Assembly: GCF_026162645.1 (NCBI RefSeq)
Contig: NZ_JAOTBE010000040.1
Coordinates: 1-33,090, forward strand
DNA: 33,090 nucleotides
Reading direction: 5' to 3'
Source of the DNA: Paracoccus rhizosphaerae
GTDB taxonomy: Bacteria > Pseudomonadota > Alphaproteobacteria > Rhodobacterales > Rhodobacteraceae
The position numbers were made by a program, and so were the translations under genes. How positions within the stretch are numbered: position 1 is the stretch's first letter; each line of letters starts with the position of its first letter. The notes beneath the pieces were generated by a model, which did not search any database, was not told where the DNA came from, and saw nothing but the letters and a program-made list of their open reading frames with translations. This document shows, in pieces, positions 20,509 to 31,472 of this stretch.

Positions 20509-21314
20509 GGCGCAAAGCGGATGAACGCAAAGGCCTGACCATCGGGCGACCAGCAGGGCACATTCAGCGTGCCCTGACCGCCGAACAGATCAATGAGCTT
20601 GCGCCTGTCCGACCCGTCCGGCCGCATGATCCACAACGACACGTCGCGATCCCTTGGGTGCCCCTCGGTGCCCGGTTGATAGGCCAGGTAGACGACATGC
20701 CGACCGCAGGGCGACGGGTGCGGGAACCAGTTGACGTTGTCGTCGCGGAAGACCGGCTCGGCCGCCGATCCGTCGCACCGCATTCGCCAGATCTGCGCCT
20801 GGCCCGTCAGGTCGGAGTTGAACCAGATCCATTGCCCGCAGGCCGAAAAATCAGGCCCGTCATGATGGGCGTCATTCGGGGTCAGCACGACCTCATCCCG
20901 ACCGTCGTTATCCGAGGTCGCGATACGGACCACCCGATCACCGCGTGCGCAGGCATAAGCGATCCGATTGCCATGAGCCGCGTGCCACCAACTTGGGCGC
21001 GCCGTCGCCAGCGCACCGACGCTTCGCCCGTTCCAGACATGCATGCCCGCGCCGGTGCCATCGTGCGAGGAAAAGACGATGCGCCCGTCAGGCAGGAAAC
21101 CATGGTCGTTGTTGCAGCGATCGTCATGCGCCATGTCGATCATGGACAAGCCCTGATCGTCGGCCCGCCACAGACGCCCCCCACCGTTGACGAGGAACCA
21201 TCCGTCGGGGTGCCAGTTCGGCGCCTCGATCAGCATCGGGCTGCGCAGGACGACGCGACACTTGCCGGTCGCAATCTCCAGCACTTCGAGCGATGAGCGC
21301 CAGTTGTCTGTCAT
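20502..21314 (-). CDS. TolB-like / PD40 beta-propeller protein
   Basis: A 270-residue protein built from PD40-type WD-like repeats: segments such as NWHPDGWFLVNGG, HGFLPDGRIVFSS, DFSACGQWIWFNSD, HPSPCGRHVVYLAY and CWSPDGQAFAFIRF recur about every 45 residues and suggest five to six blades. Each has the D-G or C-G turn followed by a hydrophobic strand. Unlike true TolB it has no signal peptide and no N-terminal TolB domain, and pal-tol genes are absent, so it is not the Tol-system protein. Oligogalacturonate-lyase-like propellers have a similar look, but catalytic identity is unproven. It starts 51 bases after Sat-CysC on the same strand, with a hairpin between. It converges with DUF1150, overlapping 7 bases. 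Confidence 0.75.
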   Translation of the reverse strand: MTDNWRSSLEVLEIATGKCRVVLRSPMLIEAPNWHPDGWFLVNGGGRLWRADDQGLSMIDMAHDDRCNNDHGFLPDGRIVFSSHDGTGAGMHVWNGRSVGALATARPSWWHAAHGNRIAYACARGDRVVRIATSDNDGRDEVVLTPNDAHHDGPDFSACGQWIWFNSDLTGQAQIWRMRCDGSAAEPVFRDDNVNWFPHPSPCGRHVVYLAYQPGTEGHPRDRDVSLWIMRPDGSDRRKLIDLFGGQGTLNVPCWSPDGQAFAFIRFAPQ

Positions 21315-21332
21315 CGCATCCCCGCTTGGACG

Positions 21333-21355
21333 GGCGCGGCCGCGTGGGCCGCGCC
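21333..21355. terminator. hairpin between sat-cysC and the propeller gene
   Basis: GGCGCGGCC and GGCCGCGCC form a perfect 9-bp stem with a GCGTG loop. GTTTTCC follows on the plus strand only, although the gene that ends here (Sat-CysC) runs on the minus strand. So it may be a processing or attenuation hairpin for the minus transcript rather than a full stop. Confidence 0.5.
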
Positions 21356-21365
21356 GTTTTCCTAC

Positions 21366-23075
21366 TCAGCTAAGGCCGATCAGCCCCATGCCTTCCAGCT
21401 TCAGAAGCACCTGATGGGCAGCGCCGTCGACGTCGATATCCGTCGTATCCAGACGTAGCTCGGGCGTCTTCGGCTCTTCGTAGGGATCCGAGATGCCGGT
21501 GAACTCCTTGATCTTGCCCTCACGCGCCAGCTTGTAGAGGCCCTTGCGGTCACGGCGCTCGCACTCCTCCAGCGGCGTAGCGACGTGAACCTCGACAAAG
21601 GCGCCTCCGGCCTCGATCATCTCGCGCACCGCGCGGCGGGTCGCAGTATAAGGCGCGATGGGTGCGCAGATCGCGATGCCACCGTTCTTGGTGATCTCGG
21701 ACGCGACATAGCCGATGCGCTTGATGTTGATGTCGCGGTGCTCCTTGCTGAACCCGAGCTCGGACGACAGGTGTTTACGGACCACGTCGCCGTCCAGCAG
21801 AGTGACCGGGCGGCCGCCCATCTCCATCAGCTTGACCATCAGCGCGTTCGCCACCGTAGACTTGCCGCTGCCCGACAGGCCGGTGAAGAACACGGTGAAG
21901 CCCTGCTTGGCGCGCGGGGGCGAGTTGCGGCGCAGTTCCTGCACAACCTCGGGGAAGCTGAACCACTCGGGGATCTCCAGCCCCTCGCGCAGGCGGCGGC
22001 GAAGCTCGGTGCCCGAGATGTTGAGGACAGTCACGCCTTCTTCGATCTCGTCGGCGGGCTCGTACTGGGCGCGCTCCTGCACATAGACCATGTGCTTGAA
22101 GTCTACCATCTCGACGCCGATCTCGTCCTGGTGCTGCCGGAACAGGTCCTGCGCGTCATAGGGGCCATAGAAGTCCTCGCCCGCGCTGTTCTTGCCGGGG
22201 CCGGCGTGATCGCGGCCGACGATGAAGTGCGTGGCGCCGTGGTTCTTGCGGATCAGGCCGTGCCAGACGGCCTCGCGCGGGCCGGCCATGCGCATCGCCA
22301 GGTTCAAAAGCGACAGAGTCGTCGTGGCCGAGGGATACTTGTCCAGAACCGCCTCATAGCAGCGGACGCGGGTGAAGTGGTCGACGTCGCCGGGCTTCGT
22401 CATGCCGACGACCGGATGGATCATCAGGTTGGCCTGCGCTTCGCGGGCGGCGCGGAACGTCAGCTCCTGGTGGGCGCGGTGCAGCGGGTTGCGGGTCTGG
22501 AAGACAACCACGCGCTGCCAGTTCAGCTTCTTGAACATCGCGCGCAATTCGTTCGGCGTGTTGCGGCGCGCGCGGAAATCGTAATGCGTCGGCGCCTGCA
22601 GGCCCTTGATCGGGCCGCCCAGATAGACGGGGCCCGCGACGTTGTGCAGATAGTTGACGGCCGGGTGGGCGACGTCATCGGCGCCGAAAACCTTTTCGGC
22701 TTCAAGCGATTTGTTCGGCGTCCACTTGTCGGTGACTGACATGATCGCCAGAATCACGCCTTCCTGGTCACGGAGCGCGATGTCCGTTCCCGGCTCCAGC
22801 CCCTCGGCGAACTTCTCGCTGACGTCCAGGTTGATCGGCATCGGCCACAGCGCGCCCGAAGTCAGACGCATGTCATTGACGACACCATCATAGTCCGCCT
22901 GCGTCAGGAAACCCTTCAGCGGGTTGAAGCCGCCGTTCATCAGCAGCTCCAGGTCGCACAGCTGGCGCGGCGTCAGGTCCCAGCTGGGCATCGCGCCCGC
23001 TTCGTCCTTCAGCGCAGCCGCGGCGTCGGCCGAGACATAGAGTTCGGGGATCGGGGTCTGATTCGGGTGGGTCAT
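21366..23075 (-). CDS. sat-cysC: bifunctional sulfate adenylyltransferase / adenylylsulfate kinase
   Basis: A 569-residue fusion that activates sulfate to APS (ATP sulfurylase, residues 1 to about 385) and then phosphorylates APS to PAPS (APS kinase, about 390-569). Sulfurylase motifs are QTRNPLHRAHQE (193-204) and GRDHAGPG (287-294). The kinase P-loop is GLSGSGKST (399-407), followed by LLDGDVVRKHLS and the FTGISDPYEEP lid region. Both active sites look intact, so the kinase half is probably catalytic, not the regulatory dead version of fungal enzymes. I take the ATG at 23075 rather than TTG at 23081. A promoter candidate lies at 23144-23172. No cysDN, cysH or sox genes are adjacent. Confidence 0.97.
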   Translation of the reverse strand: MTHPNQTPIPELYVSADAAAALKDEAGAMPSWDLTPRQLCDLELLMNGGFNPLKGFLTQADYDGVVNDMRLTSGALWPMPINLDVSEKFAEGLEPGTDIALRDQEGVILAIMSVTDKWTPNKSLEAEKVFGADDVAHPAVNYLHNVAGPVYLGGPIKGLQAPTHYDFRARRNTPNELRAMFKKLNWQRVVVFQTRNPLHRAHQELTFRAAREAQANLMIHPVVGMTKPGDVDHFTRVRCYEAVLDKYPSATTTLSLLNLAMRMAGPREAVWHGLIRKNHGATHFIVGRDHAGPGKNSAGEDFYGPYDAQDLFRQHQDEIGVEMVDFKHMVYVQERAQYEPADEIEEGVTVLNISGTELRRRLREGLEIPEWFSFPEVVQELRRNSPPRAKQGFTVFFTGLSGSGKSTVANALMVKLMEMGGRPVTLLDGDVVRKHLSSELGFSKEHRDINIKRIGYVASEITKNGGIAICAPIAPYTATRRAVREMIEAGGAFVEVHVATPLEECERRDRKGLYKLAREGKIKEFTGISDPYEEPKTPELRLDTTDIDVDGAAHQVLLKLEGMGLIGLS

Positions 23076-23143
23076 GGACAAGCCTGGTCGTTGCAGGGGT
23101 ATCGGGGCAACACGCCATCCGGGCGGACGCGTGGTTCGCGGGA

Positions 23144-23172
23144 CGCATAGCGGCGTTGAAAGCGATATTCAA
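23144..23172 (-). promoter_or_regulatory. candidate promoter of sat-cysC
   Basis: Reverse-strand TTGAAT (23172-23167) and TATGCG (23149-23144) with a 17-base spacer, in the 184-bp gap after trxB. The leader would be about 60 bases. This suggests Sat-CysC does not depend on trxB transcription. Confidence 0.45.
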
Positions 23173-23259
23173 GTCTGGGAAAACGCTTTTTGCAGTGGTG
23201 TCGCCCGCGCGATCCTCAGGCGCCGCAGCGGGGTCCATCTTCCCGCCGCGGCGACCATA

Positions 23260-25971
<2,712 letters not shown>

Positions 25972-26685
25972 TCCACCTGCCCTTCGTGCGTGGCGCGACG
26001 ATAGCTGAAGAACCGCTGCGGGTCGGAATAGGTGCAATGCCGCGACCATTCGGCCTCGACACCGGCGTCCCGCAGCCGCTTCAAGCCGAAGCCCGGCAGG
26101 TCGAACATTGGCCTGCCTCGAGGGCCTCCGCTGAAGAAGCGTTCCGACTCAGGATCTTCGGCCAGGAAGTTATCCATGAACTCGTCCCCGACCTCATAGG
26201 CCTGCTGGCTGATCGTGGGGCCGATAACCGCGCGCACGTCCTTGGCGCCCAGGTTGCGCATGGCGTCCACCGTGGCCTCGATCACGCCATCAATGGCACC
26301 GCGCCAGCCTGCGTGGCAGGCGCCCACGACGCCCGCCTTGGGGTCCGCCAGCAATATCGGCTGGCAATCCGCAGTCAGCACAGCGACTGCGACGTCGCGG
26401 CGCGCGGTTACAAGGCCGTCGGCCTGAACATCGCGGATTTCCGCGATGTCATCGTCTTCCGTCAGCGTGACGACCTTGGCCGAATGCACCTGCTTGACGG
26501 TGGCAAGGTGGTCCATCGGGACACCCATGGCGCTGGCGACCCTGGCGCGATTGACCTGCACCATGTCGGTCTGGTCGGTGGATCGCCGCCCGCAGTTCAA
26601 CCCCGCAAACAGGCCCGAAGACGCGCCGCCCTTGCGGGTGAAGAACCCGTGCTTCACATCTGCCAGAAGCGGGTGGGTCAGGATT

Positions 26686-27744
26686 TCAAGCGTCGTCTGC
26701 ATGAGCCTCCAGCGCCGTGAAACCGGGGACGGCGGGCGCCCCCTTCGGCCAGATCGCGATTGCCTTGAACAGGTGACCCATTTCCGCGGGGTCGGTCAAG
26801 CGGTGAAGCGCCTGCGCCGCTGCGGCGTCGCCAGCCGCCGTCAGCTTTGCGGCGCGGGCCTCGGCCCCCAGTGCTCGCAACCAGTCGCCCTGACGCTGCG
26901 GTGCCGAGACCTGCGCACCCGCCCGCATGGCCGCGGCGGCCAGAGGCGCGAAGTCCACATGGGCGGTCAGGTCGGCCTCTCCAGGATGGGCCAGCGGGTC
27001 TTCTGGGGTGTGGTGGCGCAATGCCTGAAATGTGTCGCCATAGCCGTTCCAGCCGCCGTAATCGATGAGGATGGCCGCACCGCCGTACCTTGCAATACGT
27101 CGCGCCACTGCCTCGACGAAGGCGGCGCCTTCCGGGCAATCCTCTACGATGTCGCCCGGTCGGCCAGCGCGCGGCAGCGCCACCGGTTCCCCAAGGCCGA
27201 TCCGCAATTTACCGTCGGTCAGTCCGACCATGCGTTCTCGCCAACCCTCGACTGTCATCTGGAACTGCCGGATAGGCAAGGCGTCGATGAACTCATTACC
27301 AATTAGAAACAGCGGCTTATACCCAACATCGTCGACGGTTTTGAGGTGCCGGACGGCACCCAGCCTTTTCCGCTGAACCTGCCGCAGGTGCGCCGAAGCT
27401 TCGATCAGCGCGACATCCGTCGCGTCCTCCATTCCCGGCACGATCCGGATCGCGCGCAGAATGTCTGCCATCAGGGTGCCACGGCCGGGACCCGGCTCGG
27501 CCAAAGTAAAGGGTGCGGGACGGCCCTGATCCATCCACGCCTGCGCTAGCGCCAGCCCGCAGAGTTCGCCGAACATCTGGTGGATCTCGGGCGCAGTGGT
27601 GAAGTCACCTGCAGCGCCGAACGGATCGCGGGTCGCATAATAGCCGTGCCGACTGTCAAGCAGGCAGATCTGCATGTAGTCAGCGATGCTGATCGGCCCC
27701 GTTGCGCGGATGCGCGCAGCGATGATCTGCGCCAGCGGCGTCAT
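26686..27744 (-). CDS. SAM-dependent methyltransferase, MidA/NDUFAF7 family
   Basis: A 352-residue class I methyltransferase of the DUF185 (MidA) family. Its mitochondrial homologue NDUFAF7 methylates an arginine of the complex I subunit NDUFS2 during assembly. Family segments are [27 protein letters not shown] split over residues 24-50, then [18 protein letters not shown]. The SAM motif I is [11 protein letters not shown] (82-92). NEFIDALPI is the conserved post-motif segment. Its ATG overlaps the lgt stop (ATGA), and pgeF overlaps its end, so translation is coupled through all three genes. A role in complex I assembly here is inferred from the family. Confidence 0.92.
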   Translation of the reverse strand: MTPLAQIIAARIRATGPISIADYMQICLLDSRHGYYATRDPFGAAGDFTTAPEIHQMFGELCGLALAQAWMDQGRPAPFTLAEPGPGRGTLMADILRAIRIVPGMEDATDVALIEASAHLRQVQRKRLGAVRHLKTVDDVGYKPLFLIGNEFIDALPIRQFQMTVEGWRERMVGLTDGKLRIGLGEPVALPRAGRPGDIVEDCPEGAAFVEAVARRIARYGGAAILIDYGGWNGYGDTFQALRHHTPEDPLAHPGEADLTAHVDFAPLAAAAMRAGAQVSAPQRQGDWLRALGAEARAAKLTAAGDAAAAQALHRLTDPAEMGHLFKAIAIWPKGAPAVPGFTALEAHADDA

Positions 27745-28622
27745 GCAGCCACGCGCGGCCGCGACCGTGCGCGCCAGATCAGCGCCAATCCGATCAGCAC
27801 CATCGGCAGCGACAGCAGCTGGCCCATCGTCAGCCCGACCAGCGGCCCGCCGACAACATGGCCAAGCGGGTTGTCAGGGGTGATGAACTGCGCGTCGGCC
27901 ACACGGAACAGCTCGACGAACATGCGCGCCAGCCCATAGCCGGCCAGGAAGACGCCAAAGGCCAGCCCTGGCCGCCGCAAGCCCCCCGCCCGCACCAGCG
28001 CCCACAGGATCAACCCCAGCAACAGGCCTTCGAGGCCGGCCTCGTAAAGTTGGCTGGGATGGCGGGCACACAGCCCCTCGACGCCGGGGCAGGCCTGCGC
28101 GGCCTCGCCTGGGAAGATGACGCTCCAAGGCAGGTCCGTCGGACGGCCCCAAAGCTCAGCGTTGATGAAATTGGCGATGCGGCCGAAGAACAGCCCGATC
28201 GGCGCCACGACCGCAAGCGCATCCGCCAGCCGCATCACGGGCACACCGTTCCGCCGCGCCCAGAGCCACGTCGCGACGATCACCCCGGCAAAACCGCCGT
28301 GAAAGCTCATCCCGCCCTGCCAGACCTTGATGATCTCGGTCGGGTTCGACAGGTAGTAGGCAGGCTCGTAGAACAGGACAAACCCCAGCCGCCCGCCCAG
28401 GATCACGCCGAGGATCACCCAGGTCAGCAGGTCGTCGACGCTGTCGGGAGCGGTGGGCGCCGTGCCACCCCAGATCGCGGGACGCCGCATCATGGCGACG
28501 ATCAGCCGCCAACCGATGATCAGCCCCGCCATGTAGGCCAGCGCATACCAGCGCAGCGACAGCGAGAAGCCACCGAGGTTGATCGTGAAGATCTCGGGGG
28601 CGATGTCGGGAAACGGTATCAT
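27741..28622 (-). CDS. lgt: prolipoprotein diacylglyceryl transferase
   Basis: A 293-residue inner-membrane enzyme that adds diacylglycerol to the lipobox cysteine of prolipoproteins, the first step of lipoprotein maturation. About seven membrane helices are visible. Key parts are FHGG with H108, the signature [16 protein letters not shown] (147-162), and [13 protein letters not shown] in the second half. Length is typical (270-300). The ribosome site is weak (GAGG). First gene of the overlapping lgt-MidA-pgeF operon and divergent from ubiK. It would act on the tiny lipoprotein at 1804-1878. Confidence 0.96.
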   Translation of the reverse strand: MIPFPDIAPEIFTINLGGFSLSLRWYALAYMAGLIIGWRLIVAMMRRPAIWGGTAPTAPDSVDDLLTWVILGVILGGRLGFVLFYEPAYYLSNPTEIIKVWQGGMSFHGGFAGVIVATWLWARRNGVPVMRLADALAVVAPIGLFFGRIANFINAELWGRPTDLPWSVIFPGEAAQACPGVEGLCARHPSQLYEAGLEGLLLGLILWALVRAGGLRRPGLAFGVFLAGYGLARMFVELFRVADAQFITPDNPLGHVVGGPLVGLTMGQLLSLPMVLIGLALIWRARSRPRVAA

Positions 28623-28679
28623 GGGGCCTCGGGGCTGCGGTTCGCGCGCACGCTAGCCGCCCAACCGGTCGTGTCAACA

Positions 28680-28708
28680 TTGAACCCGGACGCTCGCCGG
28701 ACCATATA
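28680..28708 (+). promoter_or_regulatory. candidate promoter of ubiK
   Basis: TTGAAC (28680-28685) and CATATA (28703-28708) with a 17-base spacer, about 28 bases before the ubiK start. The -10 box is only a partial match. Confidence 0.35.
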
Positions 28709-28736
28709 GGGACGGACACAGGACAAGGGGCCACCG

Positions 28737-28988
28737 ATGACCACGCAGAACCGTTTCTTCGACGACATGTCCAAGCTGATGACCAATGCCATGGGCGTGG
28801 CCCACGGCGCCCGCACCGAGGCCGAGAACGCCATGAAGGGATGGGTCGACCGCTGGCTGGCCGATCGCGACTTCGTCACCCGCGAAGAATTCGAGGCCGT
28901 GCGAGAGATGGCGATCAAGGCCCGCACCGAAAACAGCGAGCTGAAGGCCCGTCTGGACGCGATCGAAGCTTCGCGTCAGGGCGACTGA
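28737..28988 (+). CDS. ubiK: ubiquinone biosynthesis accessory factor UbiK (BMFP family)
   Basis: An 83-residue protein of the BMFP (YqiC) family. Homologues bind the Ubi complex and membranes and help aerobic ubiquinone synthesis. The N-terminal amphipathic part (RFFDDMSKLMTNAMGVA) is followed by a charged linker. A C-terminal coiled coil covers about 48-77 (FVTREEFEAVREMAIKARTE, ELKARLDAIEA). The AAGGGG ribosome site is 6 bases before the ATG. Its end overlaps the convergent DUF6476 gene by 13 bases. Confidence 0.9.
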   Translation: MTTQNRFFDDMSKLMTNAMGVAHGARTEAENAMKGWVDRWLADRDFVTREEFEAVREMAIKARTENSELKARLDAIEASRQGD

Positions 28989-29293
28989 TCAGGCGTCGTC
29001 CGGCTGACCAGGGTGCCGGCGCTGTCATAGAGAAGCACTTCGGCCTCGTCGGTGACGACGACGATCCAGTCGCGGGCGAAGGTGACGGCAGCGGCTGTCG
29101 CGCCGTCGGGCAGCGCGATGCTGTCGGGCAGTTCCGGCAGCACAGGCTGGTTCAGCCGCAGCCACAGCATCGCCACCACCGCGACCATCCCCAGCCCCAT
29201 CACCAGCGTCAGTCCCGTGACCAGCGCTTTCAGGAAGCGCAGTTCCGGGACCGTCCTTGCCGCAACCTTCCAGTCGGTGTCATCTTCCGCCAT
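28976..29293 (-). CDS. DUF6476 family small membrane protein
   Basis: A 105-residue protein, recognised as the Rhodobacterales DUF6476 type from its layout. A short charged N-terminus (MAEDDTDWKVAARTVPELRF) is followed by one membrane helix (LVTGLTLVMGLGMVAVVAML, about residues 24-43). A compact exported domain follows with LPDGATAAAVTF and the late strands WIVVVTDEAEVLLYD. Function unknown. The start at 29293 has GGACAGG upstream. An in-frame ATG at 29314 would extend it into rluD by 22 bases. Its start codon overlaps the start codon of the divergent rluD-type gene (29291-29294, CATG). Confidence 0.8.
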   Translation of the reverse strand: MAEDDTDWKVAARTVPELRFLKALVTGLTLVMGLGMVAVVAMLWLRLNQPVLPELPDSIALPDGATAAAVTFARDWIVVVTDEAEVLLYDSAGTLVSRTTPDQSP

Positions 29294-30323
29294 GTCGAAC
29301 CTGTCCGTGATCATCCCGGCGAACCCGCCCGACCGACTTGATAAGGCGCTTGCGATGGCGGTGCCAGAGGAGGCGGCCCTGTCGCGCTCCCGCTTGGCGC
29401 GGCTGATCATTGAAGGCGCCGTCACGGGGCCCGACGGCCCCGCCCGCGACGTCAGGGCGCGTGTGGCCGAGGGGCAGGAATACCGGATCACTCTAGCTCC
29501 GCCGGAAGAGGTCGAGACGCGTCCCGAAGCGATCCCGCTCGTCATCGCCTACGAGGACGATGACCTGATCGTGATCGACAAACCGGCGGGGATGGTCGTC
29601 CATCCAGCCCCCGGCAGCCCGTCGGGGACGCTCGTGAACGCGCTTCTGGCGCATTGCGGCGATTCGCTGTCTGGCATCGGCGGTGAGAAGCGCCCCGGGA
29701 TCGTTCACCGGATCGACAAGGACACCTCCGGCTTGCTGGTCGTCGCCAAATCCGACCGCGCGCACCACGGCCTGGCGGCGCAGTTCGAGGCCCATACCGC
29801 CAGCCGCCGCTATCTGGCGCTGGCACATGGCATCATCGACGGCGCCGATCCGCGTCTGCGCGGGACCCCCGGTGTCGCCTTCGAGAGTGACGGCGTCCTG
29901 CGGATCACGACAAAACTGGCCCGGCACGCGACGGACCGCCAGAAGCAGGCGGTCTATTTCGACAAGGGCCGCCACGCCGTCACCCGGGCCCGGATGATCA
30001 GGTCCTTTGGCAATCCGCCTGCCATCATGCTGGTGGAATGCCGGCTGGAGACCGGGCGGACCCATCAGATCAGGGTGCACATGGCGCATGCGGGTCTGGG
30101 GCTGGTCGGCGATCCGGTCTATGGCGGGTCGCGCCGCGCATCAGTCAAAGCACTAGGGGCTGCGGCGGATCTGGTGCAGGGCTTTGCCAGACAGGCGCTG
30201 CACGCGGCCCATCTTGGCTTCACACACCCTGTGTCGGGGCGGGCACTGGCCTTCGACAGCGTGCTGCCCGCCGACATGCAAGCCCTTTTGGAGACACTGG
30301 AAAGGACCGTGCCATCCTCTTGA
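29292..30323 (+). CDS. rluD: 23S rRNA pseudouridine synthase, RluA/RluD family
   Basis: A 343-residue pseudouridine synthase. Residues about 12-70 are an S4 RNA-binding domain (DRLDKALAMAV, LSRSRLARLIIEGAV). The catalytic domain follows, with IVIDKPAGMVVHPAPG (93-108), the signature HRIDKDTSG with catalytic D142, and the TGRTHQIRVHMAH motif. An S4 domain plus these motifs fits RluD (23S rRNA positions 1911, 1915 and 1917 in E. coli) better than S4-less RluA; RluC is the alternative. The first ATG has no clear ribosome site and overlaps the divergent DUF6476 start codon, so the true start could lie a few codons inside. It ends inside the candidate rpoH promoter. Confidence 0.9.
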   Translation: MSNLSVIIPANPPDRLDKALAMAVPEEAALSRSRLARLIIEGAVTGPDGPARDVRARVAEGQEYRITLAPPEEVETRPEAIPLVIAYEDDDLIVIDKPAGMVVHPAPGSPSGTLVNALLAHCGDSLSGIGGEKRPGIVHRIDKDTSGLLVVAKSDRAHHGLAAQFEAHTASRRYLALAHGIIDGADPRLRGTPGVAFESDGVLRITTKLARHATDRQKQAVYFDKGRHAVTRARMIRSFGNPPAIMLVECRLETGRTHQIRVHMAHAGLGLVGDPVYGGSRRASVKALGAAADLVQGFARQALHAAHLGFTHPVSGRALAFDSVLPADMQALLETLERTVPSS

Positions 30324-30350
30324 CGCGGCCGCCGCGCGACCACATTTAAT
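30320..30350 (+). promoter_or_regulatory. candidate promoter of rpoH
   Basis: TTGACG (30320-30325) overlaps the rluD stop. A T/A-rich CATTTAAT at 30343-30350 gives a -10 box 17 to 19 bases later (CATTTA or TTTAAT). The leader to the rpoH start would be about 115 bases, long enough to carry RNA structure. Confidence 0.4.
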
Positions 30351-30471
30351 ACCGCAGCCACACGCGCCCGGACCATCTCGTCCGCGCCGCGGTGGTTTCG
30401 CCTGCGACAACCTGTACCGGAACCGGCCGGACAAAGCTGGCGTTGGGCGAACTCTGCGAAAGGCTTTCACC

Positions 30472-31380
30472 ATGGCGACATATGGAAATCTGCCCGCCCC
30501 CAGTCCCGAACAGGGCCTGAACCGCTATCTGCAAGAGATCCGCAAGTTCCCGCTGTTGGAACCGGAAGAAGAATACATGCTGGCCAAGGCCTGGGCCGAC
30601 CATGAGGACAGCGAGGCCGCCCACAAGCTGGTGACCAGCCACCTGCGCCTGGCCGCCAAGATCGCGATGGGCTATCGCGGCTATGGCCTGCCCCAAGCCG
30701 AGGTGATCAGTGAGGCCAATGTCGGCCTGATGCAGGCGGTCAAGCGCTTTGACCCGGAACGCGGCTTCCGCCTGGCGACCTATGCGATGTGGTGGATTCG
30801 CGCCTCGATCCAGGAGTACATCCTGCGATCCTGGTCCCTTGTGAAAATGGGCACGACCAGCGCGCAGAAGAAGCTGTTCTTCAACCTCCGCAAGGCCAAG
30901 TCCAAAATCGGCGCGCTGGAAGAAGGCGATCTGCGCCCGGAAAATGTCGCCCAGATCGCCACCGAGCTGAACGTGACCGAGCAAGAGGTCATCGACATGA
31001 ACCGCCGCCTGTCTGGCGGTGATGCGTCCTTGAATGCGCAGGTAGGGTCCGGCGACGGAGAATCTGCAGCACAATGGCAGGACTGGCTGGAGGACACCGA
31101 CGCCAATCAGGCCGAGGCCTATGCCGAGACCGAGGAACTGGACACCCGTCGTGGCATGCTGGTGGCCGCGATGGACGTCCTGAACGACCGCGAACGCGAC
31201 ATCCTCATGGAGCGTCGCCTGCGCGATGATCCGATGACACTCGAGGATCTCTCGTCGCGCTACAACGTCTCGCGCGAACGGATCCGCCAGATCGAGGTGC
31301 GCGCCTTCGAGAAGCTGCAGGACCGGATGCGCATCTTGGCGCGTGAAAAAGGCATGCGGATCGCCGAAGCGGTCGATTGA
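30472..31380 (+). CDS. rpoH: RNA polymerase heat-shock sigma factor RpoH (sigma-32)
   Basis: A 302-residue group 3 sigma factor that directs RNA polymerase to heat-shock promoters. Region 1.2/2.1 begins LNRYLQEIRKFPLLEPEEEY. Region 2 contains SEANVGLMQAVKRFDPERGF and the -10-recognising ATYAMWWIRASIQEYIL. The RpoH box QKKLFFNLR is at 132-140. The C-terminal region 4 helix-turn-helix is TLEDLSSRYNVSRERIRQIE. The opening ATYGNLPAPSPEQGLNRY resembles the RpoHI paralogue of Rhodobacter rather than RpoHII, by family memory. AAAGG lies 8 bases upstream. The Hsp20-DUF1150 promoter at 19762-19790 is an expected target. Confidence 0.96.
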   Translation: MATYGNLPAPSPEQGLNRYLQEIRKFPLLEPEEEYMLAKAWADHEDSEAAHKLVTSHLRLAAKIAMGYRGYGLPQAEVISEANVGLMQAVKRFDPERGFRLATYAMWWIRASIQEYILRSWSLVKMGTTSAQKKLFFNLRKAKSKIGALEEGDLRPENVAQIATELNVTEQEVIDMNRRLSGGDASLNAQVGSGDGESAAQWQDWLEDTDANQAEAYAETEELDTRRGMLVAAMDVLNDRERDILMERRLRDDPMTLEDLSSRYNVSRERIRQIEVRAFEKLQDRMRILAREKGMRIAEAVD

Positions 31381-31404
31381 CGCCCTACTGACTGCCGCGC
31401 CGCA

Positions 31405-31432
31405 TTGACCCGATGCGGTGCGTCGCTATGGT
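31405..31432 (+). promoter_or_regulatory. candidate promoter of the membrane protein gene after rpoH
   Basis: TTGACC (31405-31410) and TATGGT (31427-31432) with a 16-base spacer, 24 bases after the rpoH stop. It lies across the most upstream possible start (31413), which argues for the start at 31473. Confidence 0.45.
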
Positions 31433-31472
31433 CGCGGAAACCGCCCCTTCCATCCCGGACCATGCCTCCGCC

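Noticed and set aside
23244..23253. CGCCGCGGCG palindrome after trxB as a terminator
   Set aside because: Only a 10-bp self-complementary GC run without loop or T-run; such runs are frequent by chance at this base composition.
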